NCBI RefSeq assembly: GCF_018598225.1
Contig: NZ_JAHESF010000002.1
Location: 372,001-436,000 of the forward strand
Source of the DNA: Chryseosolibacter histidinae
GTDB lineage: Bacteria; Bacteroidota; Bacteroidia; Cytophagales; Cyclobacteriaceae
Direction: 5' to 3'
DNA length: 64,000 nt
A model generated the notes under the pieces. That model saw only the letters and a program-made list of their open reading frames with translations, was not told the origin of the DNA and made no database searches. Positions 58,870 to 64,000 of this stretch are shown here, piece by piece. Positions within the stretch are counted from its first letter, which is position 1, and every line of letters begins with the position of its first letter. Made by a program: the position numbers and the translations under genes.

Positions 58870-60618
58870 TCATTTAAAATTGAGTACTTCCCACTGTTCC
58901 TGCATAGCCCAGGCTTTGCGCCTAAAGCGTTGAAGTTTATTTTCATCGAGCGGTATTTCGCCAAAACCCTGTATGGCTTTTTTGGCCCTTCGTTCCTGTT
59001 CAACACGCATTTTAAGTAGCTCCAATTCTGCTTCGGCTTCAAGTTCTAAAAGAGCCATGTCATCCGTCTGTGGTTTGGCACTTGTAGGTTGGCGCCTTCC
59101 ATCTGCGTCGATTGCCACTACCCGCACTGTTATTGAGGTCGAGTTGAAGGCGTTCTTAAATGCTTCTTTTAGGGGCTCGCTTACAAAGGCATTCTTCACC
59201 TGGAGAAACTCACGGAATGCCTTGTCCTTCTTGAACTGTCGGAAAAATGGGCCTTCACTCATGATGAAAACAACACGTCCCCCCGGCTTAAGTAAGGTGA
59301 AGGCATGCCTTACATGATCCACGTCCTGTCCATCCTCAAACGGTGGGTTCATGATAATTTTGTCATACCCTTCACCAGGATTGTATTTCAGAAAATCGCT
59401 GTCAACGAGCTGATAGCCTTTTAGTGTAAGGATTTCTCGTAAAATGCTGTGCGGTTCAATAGCATGCAGTTCATGATAGGAATGTGATTCTCTAACAGCA
59501 TCCAGTAGATCTCCCTTTCCCGCTGAAGGTTCTAAAATGCGATCGTCCCCTTGTATGTCAGCCAGTTCAAGAAGTTGTTGAATGAGTTCTGTAGGAGTCG
59601 GAAAGAAGCCTGGTATCTTCGCTTCAAATGCCCTCATTTCGAGGTTCTTGAGTTTCTGTTCCTTCTCAATTTGCTCCTTACTATTTGTTGGCGAAAAGTC
59701 TTCTAAGAGTTTTGTTCTCTGCTCACGGGCATACAGGCATTCATTCTTATTGCTGATGCCTAGTTTTGAGAGTTGTTCCTTGTAAGTGCTGTAATTCTCT
59801 TCTGTGTATTCATACCAGTACACGAGACTAGCCTGGGTGCGGGTTCTGATCAATTGTAAGTAGGGAAACTGTACGATTTTTCCAGATCGGTGGGCATCTG
59901 CAAGAGCGTATAGAAAGGTTTGCAATTCTTTTAACTCGTAGCCTTCGTCCCGCATCACTGCTGCAATCCCCATTCTTCTCTTTGTAGGCCGTAGCTTTGA
60001 AATGGCCGGGTTTATCTTGGAATCGATCTGCTTCTGCATCCCATCTGCTAATGCTTGAAGCTTTTTAGCAACTTCTTCATTTGGCTGAAGGGATTGAGAT
60101 TGATTGCTTTGTGGTTCCTCTATGCCTCCCTCTCCAATCACCTTGTTGTAGTATTTCTTATATGAAAGAGATTGGTCGCTGATCAACGAGCTGATTGAAG
60201 GATAGGCCTTCTTCAAGAATGACTTGCTATAAAAATATTTCGGCGGCTTCGACTTAACAGAAAATTCTGTTCTTTCACGCAGCCTTTCAAATTCATCGAT
60301 GCTTTTAACTCCAACCCAGAAATTCCTTTTTTCATATTGAGTGTCGTCAACATCCACTTCCGTCTCTGAAAGCTTCTGTGCAAGCTCCCGCGACTTAGCA
60401 TTATCTAAGGCATACCACATCGTTTGCTTTTCAGAAAACTGGAATCCGTGTGCTTTCAGTATTTCCCGAACCTCGGGAATAGGCCGAGTAGTGCCAAACC
60501 GTATCTCTATCCCGTCTGGCGCTTTCTTGCCGTTCGGATAAGTCCGATTGTTGTTGTAAGTGATATGCGGTTTTAACTTGATAATATCACCCAGGCCGAT
60601 TTCCACATCATCAATCAT
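58870..60618 (-). CDS. DNA N6-adenine methyltransferase with N-terminal extension
   Basis: 582 residues. The N-terminal 250 residues contain a segment (GIEIRFGTTRPIPEVREILK, MWYALDN) common to DUF3560-like mobile-element proteins, then a helical region. Class I methyltransferase core from about 355: motif I RILEPSAGKGDLLDAV (about 358-373) and motif IV MNPPFEDG (about 422-429), so it is an adenine N6 methylase. Coiled tail at 520-560. It probably protects the element's DNA or overcomes restriction. It ends 6 nt before the AAA+ start. Confidence 0.83.
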   Translation of the reverse strand: MIDDVEIGLGDIIKLKPHITYNNNRTYPNGKKAPDGIEIRFGTTRPIPEVREILKAHGFQFSEKQTMWYALDNAKSRELAQKLSETEVDVDDTQYEKRNFWVGVKSIDEFERLRERTEFSVKSKPPKYFYSKSFLKKAYPSISSLISDQSLSYKKYYNKVIGEGGIEEPQSNQSQSLQPNEEVAKKLQALADGMQKQIDSKINPAISKLRPTKRRMGIAAVMRDEGYELKELQTFLYALADAHRSGKIVQFPYLQLIRTRTQASLVYWYEYTEENYSTYKEQLSKLGISNKNECLYAREQRTKLLEDFSPTNSKEQIEKEQKLKNLEMRAFEAKIPGFFPTPTELIQQLLELADIQGDDRILEPSAGKGDLLDAVRESHSYHELHAIEPHSILREILTLKGYQLVDSDFLKYNPGEGYDKIIMNPPFEDGQDVDHVRHAFTLLKPGGRVVFIMSEGPFFRQFKKDKAFREFLQVKNAFVSEPLKEAFKNAFNSTSITVRVVAIDADGRRQPTSAKPQTDDMALLELEAEAELELLKMRVEQERRAKKAIQGFGEIPLDENKLQRFRRKAWAMQEQWEVLNFK

Positions 60619-60849
60619 TTCCTTTCTTGCTTTCGCGATTGTGAAGGAAAGGTACTGGGGTGCAAACTGGTGGGTTTACGATTTATCGCGATTTTTTAGG
60701 AATAGGGGCAAATATTTATGATTTGCTGACTTAAAAGACACTTAAGATCCGAACTAGTTATTCGACTTATACATGTAACTGAGTTCATAACCGGGGGAAT
60801 TAAGTTCGCCAAGCGATAATTTTCTCGTGCTTCATTACTTAAAGCATTG

Positions 60850-61914
60850 CTAAACGCTAGATGTCTTACCATCTGTTCTTGTTTTCAAAATTTCAATAAC
60901 TTGGTTCGTGGGACTTTCAACATCCCCGTCTTTGGAACCAAACCCCGTGGGCTGATTGCCAAAGATAGCCCTAGTTGCTTCAAGTAAAACAGCGTTTTTC
61001 GTTCCTTCGTCAGTGGCACCAGCATTAAACGTTTCAAATGTAATCAAAGCATTATGCCTATGGCGGTTGATGACTTGATTATGCTTTTGTGCTCGATAAT
61101 TTTTCATGCATATGGCAATCGCATAGAACAAGATTGTAATCGTTAAAAGACGAACGATAGTTATCTGCAATACATAATTATTGTTATCTAATAGCTTAGA
61201 TTTAGCTATGTCCTCAGCTAGATTTTCCAAGCCATTGTTAAGGCTGAAGCCATATGCGACCCCTGTGGCTAATAGAATAGCAGTGAGAACAAGCCAGACG
61301 ATTGACGAATTAGAATTCCTTGTTGACTCAGTATTAAAAATGACCGAATAACGATCAACGCCAACTTCCTTTGATTTTGCCCTAACTGCGGCAAGTACAC
61401 TTTCCATTTCCCCTAAGGTGGTCTTTAACTTTTCTTCCGCTTCTTTAATCTCTCTTTCTAGGTTCTCACTTTCTATTGTGGGCACAGTCACCTGAGGTGC
61501 TCCATAGTGTGGAGCACCAAGAGTACCTTCAGTCGTTAAATCTAGCATTTGAAACGCTTTTACTGACAGGTTTAGTACTTTGTCGAACACTTCATGGAAG
61601 TTATTAATAATCACATTTTTTGATTGCTCGGCCCTGTCTTGAGCGACGCCAAACTTGACTATGCTTAGGAGCGTTGTTAATAAGTTAGTTAATTCACGGG
61701 AAAGGGCGTGAAGCGTGGGTAGGTGAATGGATTTTATTTCAATTATTTCGAGCTTGGTAAGTAAGATTTTTAACTGATTGAACTCATTTCGCAGTTCCGT
61801 AAAAGCCCAATCTCCCAATGAAGCGGTTCGGACAAGGTCTCGTTCTACGTCAAATTTCCTAATTTCCGTAATGAGTCGTCTAACTTCACCGGCTGCTGAT
61901 TGTGATTGTGTCAT
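60850..61914 (-). CDS. uncharacterised membrane protein with coiled coil
   Basis: 354 residues from the Met at 61914; an ATG 9 codons earlier is also possible. N-terminal 130 helical (LITEIRKFDVERDLVRTASL; KILLTKLEIIEIKSIHLPTL), coiled coil about 165-200 (ENLEREIKEAEEKLKTTLGE), two membrane spans (SIVWLVLTAILLATGVAYGF and IVRLLTITILFYAIAICM), then a C-terminal domain (NRHRHNALITFETFNAGATD). No known family named. Topology resembles two-span sensor or defence effectors. Confidence 0.65.
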   Translation of the reverse strand: MTQSQSAAGEVRRLITEIRKFDVERDLVRTASLGDWAFTELRNEFNQLKILLTKLEIIEIKSIHLPTLHALSRELTNLLTTLLSIVKFGVAQDRAEQSKNVIINNFHEVFDKVLNLSVKAFQMLDLTTEGTLGAPHYGAPQVTVPTIESENLEREIKEAEEKLKTTLGEMESVLAAVRAKSKEVGVDRYSVIFNTESTRNSNSSIVWLVLTAILLATGVAYGFSLNNGLENLAEDIAKSKLLDNNNYVLQITIVRLLTITILFYAIAICMKNYRAQKHNQVINRHRHNALITFETFNAGATDEGTKNAVLLEATRAIFGNQPTGFGSKDGDVESPTNQVIEILKTRTDGKTSSV

Positions 61915-61993
61915 AAAAACTGAGGGTTTATGGATTGACAAAAATTCTGTATGTGTCCCATATCAGAAAAATATCATAAATAATCATAAATAT

Positions 61994-62149
61994 TCATAGT
62001 GATTCAATAGCATCAAACAAGTTACCAGAAGCACAGACGTTTTTTGCACAATCAATAAGGTTATCATAATGGAGCAATAGAACATCCGACGTTTTACGGC
62101 AACTCTTTCCTTGGCCGTCAATTTAAAATGGTCGCGATCATATAACATA
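61994..62149 (-). pseudogene. small frameshifted gene (about 51 residues)
   Basis: From ATG at 62147-62149 the frame reads MLYDRDHFKLTAKERVAVK, then coding-like sequence shifts frame at the A4/T4 run 62093-62096 to TSDVLLLHYDNLIDCAKNVC and ASGNLFDAIESL, ending at 61994. Adding one A in the run joins the two halves. It lies between two larger genes. Either a real frameshift or a sequence error; low weight because of its size. Confidence 0.4.
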
Positions 62150-62239
62150 GGCTGGAATTACATTCAATATTAATATAGCGGATTGACAGCCGTTGTCACA
62201 GCCATTGAGCTATTTTCACGAAAACAACCATAATATCTC

Positions 62240-62794
62240 ATGAAACGAACTTATTGGATCTTCGTAATTATTGTTATTGCCATAGTGATAGGCATTGGAA
62301 TTGGAATTTACCTATCTGAAGAACGTGCAGTCAACACCCCAACTCAAGAGCCGGTCGAGGGAAAATTGGCGTGGATCAAGACGAGAATTAAAGGGCTTGA
62401 GACCAGAATAAAAAGTGAAATTGCCGCACTCAAATTGACCAACGAGATGGAGGCTGCACTCAATAGAAAAGTAGATAGATTATGCCTTGGAATCGGAACA
62501 CTTTTCCTTTTGATCCTTATTGGAATCACAGCGTTATTTTATTGTAATGGTTTAGACTTGCTCACCGCAATACTTAGCACGGCGGGTCTGGCCTCCCTAT
62601 TCTTTCCACTAGCCTCTGTTGTCTTTTGGCGTACAGTAGATTTCGATTTCATAGTTACGAGAACAAGAGGAAAAGTAAAAAGTTGGCTGAATGAGAAATA
62701 CGGGCATAATCCTGACGCTATGATTGAACTAAGTGCCAGCATTGCTAAAAACAGCGAGGAATTGGACAAACTGGTCATTCCAAGCATTCAATAG
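62240..62794 (+). CDS. small membrane protein with coiled coil
   Basis: 184 residues. N-terminal span (IFVIIVIAIVIGIGIGIYLS), coiled coil about 40-80 (RIKGLETRIKSEIAALKLTN), two more hydrophobic segments (LCLGIGTLFLLILIGITALFY; LLTAILSTAGLASLFFPLA), and a soluble tail. No family recognised. It is followed after 32 nt by the CoiA-like nuclease gene, with which it probably shares a transcript. Confidence 0.6.
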   Translation: MKRTYWIFVIIVIAIVIGIGIGIYLSEERAVNTPTQEPVEGKLAWIKTRIKGLETRIKSEIAALKLTNEMEAALNRKVDRLCLGIGTLFLLILIGITALFYCNGLDLLTAILSTAGLASLFFPLASVVFWRTVDFDFIVTRTRGKVKSWLNEKYGHNPDAMIELSASIAKNSEELDKLVIPSIQ

Positions 62795-62826
62795 CCGAAG
62801 TAAAAATTAAACGGTCAGTTACGAGT

Positions 62827-63618
62827 ATGAAGTTCGCACTGATTAACGGTAGTAAAATTGAAGCCACCAAGGGAGCTAAAGGAGTTTGTCCTAGCTGTGG
62901 TTCAGAATTGATCGCTAAATGCGGAGAGTTTAAAATAAATCACTGGGCACATAAAGGTGTTCACAATTGCGACCCTTGGTGGGAAAACGAAACTGAATGG
63001 CATCGATTATGGAAAAACAATTTTCCAGTGGCTTGGCAAGAAACCCCTTTGTTGGATCAACTGACTGGGGAAAAACACATAGCAGACGTTAAAACTGAAC
63101 ACGGTGTTGTTATTGAATTCCAGCACTCACCAATCAATGCCCAGGAACGTATGGCGAGAGAGAAATTTTATATGAACATGATTTGGATTGTTGACGGAGC
63201 TCGTTTGAAAAAAGACTATCCTCGCTTTTGTAAGGGAAGAAACGATCTTCGTGCCACGCAAAAAAAAGGCTTATTCATTATTGACTTTCCAGACGAATGT
63301 TTTCCCTCATCTTGGTTGGCAAGTTCCGTTCCGGTAATATTCGATTTTCGAGGTGTAGCATCTATTGACGATCCGGGAGATATAAGACATGGACTTTATT
63401 GTTTATTTCCTAGGCATAGTAGCGGACACTTTTTTCTTGCCGCGATTCCGCGGACATCTCTGATTGTGAATTTGCTCAACGGTAACTTTCCTATAAAGCT
63501 TGCTTCAACTGACTCCGTCAAGCAGATTGAGGTGATGAAACCGTCAGGTAGCTTTCGGAGAAGAGAATCTCCATATTATCTAGAGCGCGGACGCTGGAAA
63601 AGGCGCAGGCACCTTTAA
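62827..63618 (+). CDS. CoiA-like nuclease protein
   Basis: 263 residues. N-terminal zinc-finger-like CPSCGSELIAKCG at 21-33 and HWAHKG; then a CoiA-type nuclease core: ETEWHRLWKNNFPVAW, HIADVKTEHGVVIEFQHSP with D87, E97 and Q99 matching the D-ExQ restriction-endonuclease-fold site, and QERMAREKFYMNMIWIVDG. CoiA proteins act in competence; such domains also appear in mobile elements. The C-terminal 110 residues are specific to this branch. It overlaps the antisense fragment at its 3' end. Confidence 0.8.
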   Translation: MKFALINGSKIEATKGAKGVCPSCGSELIAKCGEFKINHWAHKGVHNCDPWWENETEWHRLWKNNFPVAWQETPLLDQLTGEKHIADVKTEHGVVIEFQHSPINAQERMAREKFYMNMIWIVDGARLKKDYPRFCKGRNDLRATQKKGLFIIDFPDECFPSSWLASSVPVIFDFRGVASIDDPGDIRHGLYCLFPRHSSGHFFLAAIPRTSLIVNLLNGNFPIKLASTDSVKQIEVMKPSGSFRRRESPYYLERGRWKRRRHL

Positions 63619-63786
63619 AAGCTTTTCTAAGTCCGTTTTATTGAAATCAGGGCGAAAAAGCAAATTATTCACGAACTTGAGGACGTCTGTTCTATTTCGG
63701 CCCAGTATCGCAATTTTAAAATCCCAATACTCAATCCAGATAGAATGGTCTGCCTCGCTTCCGAACCTACACCTAATGAGCCAGTC
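63580..63786 (-). pseudogene. gene fragment without start codon
   Basis: On the minus strand a 68-codon stretch between two stops reads like real protein (DWLIRCRFGSEADHSIWIEY; WDFKIAILGRNRTDVLKF; VNNLLFRPDFNKTDLEKLL) but has no ATG/GTG/TTG start. It overlaps the end of the CoiA-like gene by 39 nt on the opposite strand. It may be the tail of a broken gene. Weak because it rests on amino-acid character only. Confidence 0.3.
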
Positions 63787-63895
63787 TTATCAAACAGTAG
63801 CATTTTGCTTTTAACGTTCTTGCACCAAACTTTTTAATAGCGTAGCTTAGTTTCTTAAGCCTATATCATCATTACCCCCGCTTACTCCACATCAG
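63787..63895. other. no gene seen
   Basis: About 110 nt of AT-rich sequence between the fragment and the next start; probably the promoter region of the gene at the right edge. Confidence 0.4.
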
Positions 63896-64000
63896 ATGCA
63901 AATTCACTACTTATGGATCAATGACTTTGGCCGGCTTCAAAAGGCAGGAATCAATCTTTCATCAAAACTTATCGTGGAAATGGAGACTGACAAGGACGCG
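63896..64000 (+). CDS. start of probable AAA ATPase gene, cut by the window edge
   Basis: 35 codons from ATG at 63896 remain open to the end (MQIHYLWINDFGRLQKAGIN, then LSSKLIVEME). The opening (I-YLWI-DF-x5-GINLSS) is typical of the first strand of AAA_21/SMC-like ATPases, often found in defence or retron systems. Only the start is visible, so the call is tentative. Confidence 0.5.
   Translation, partial: MQIHYLWINDFGRLQKAGINLSSKLIVEMETDKDA

Noticed and set aside
46695..64000. Conjugation or phage structural genes in the island
   Set aside because: No relaxase, type IV coupling protein, Tra, capsid or terminase sequence is recognisable in the visible part.
1..64000. rRNA operon or insertion sequence transposase
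   Set aside because: No 16S/23S motifs and no DDE or Y1 transposase frame were found in the window.

Overview
The window is from a Bacteroidota chromosome, probably a soil or freshwater Cytophagales/Chitinophagales-type bacterium. The evidence is a Bacteroidota-style cbb3 oxidase cluster with a single-haem CcoP, two large exoenzymes ending in type IX secretion (T9SS) sorting domains, a Bacteroidota tyrosine integrase, TAnnTTTG-type -7 boxes and few Shine-Dalgarno sites. No species can be named. The first 46 kb look like host backbone at roughly even GC. From the tRNA-Ser gene at 46.35 kb onward the DNA is visibly more AT-rich and looks like an integrated element that continues past the right edge.

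Layout. 1-6.3 kb: tail of ccoO, then ccoQ-ccoP-ccoG-ccoH and a TauE/SafE-like protein. These face a two-component pair made of a FixL-like PAS kinase and a receiver fused to a Crp/FNR regulator, which probably ties oxidase expression to oxygen or redox state. 6.4-15 kb: Usp, a CPA1 antiporter, a PadR/membrane-protein pair, VOC, AraC, DinB, BON and zinc-ribbon proteins, separated by odd hairpin-forming repeats. 15.4-18.9 kb: a GT2, a GT39/ArnT-like transferase and a PAP2 phosphatase, a likely polyprenyl-phosphate sugar set. 19-30.5 kb: a propeller/phosphoesterase protein, a PQQ-type sugar dehydrogenase with its own cytochrome c, a modular GH5 cellulase-like enzyme and a 1276-residue modular dehydrogenase sharing duplicated binding modules. 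30.7-32.4 kb: a cyclase-YHS fusion and a methyltransferase. 32.5-34.9 kb: a three-gene operon of ATP-grasp ligase, GntA-like haem N-hydroxylase (YqcI/YcgG) and DUF1989 protein, a candidate small-molecule pathway.

35.5-42.3 kb holds five overlapping genes: an uncharacterised helical protein, a MoxR AAA+ ATPase, a second uncharacterised protein, a vWA/beta-propeller protein ending in a ribosomal L7/L12-like domain, and an N-terminal-domain/TPR protein. This matches the general plan of MoxR-vWA-beta-propeller ternary systems predicted to act in biological conflict, and is the strongest candidate for an undescribed system here. 42.3-46.1 kb holds a PAP2 phosphatase, a DUF4349 lipoprotein, a DUF2314 protein and a frameshifted lipoprotein gene.

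46.35-64 kb: tRNA-Ser(GGA), then an integrase and a membrane protein with a C2H2 finger; an accessory block with HEPN-like, membrane and caspase-like proteins plus an AbiE-type toxin-antitoxin pair; excisionase-like HTH proteins; and a long minus-strand block (methyltransferase, AAA+ ATPase, vWA-like partner, RecA-like ATPase, holin-like protein) resembling a phage or integrative-element module. The right end has a CoiA-like nuclease, a gene fragment and the start of a probable AAA ATPase.

A striking background feature is a set of intergenic hairpins, each built from a different short word repeated in degenerate form and then repeated in reverse complement. Several run into the 3' ends of genes and supply their last codons and stop.
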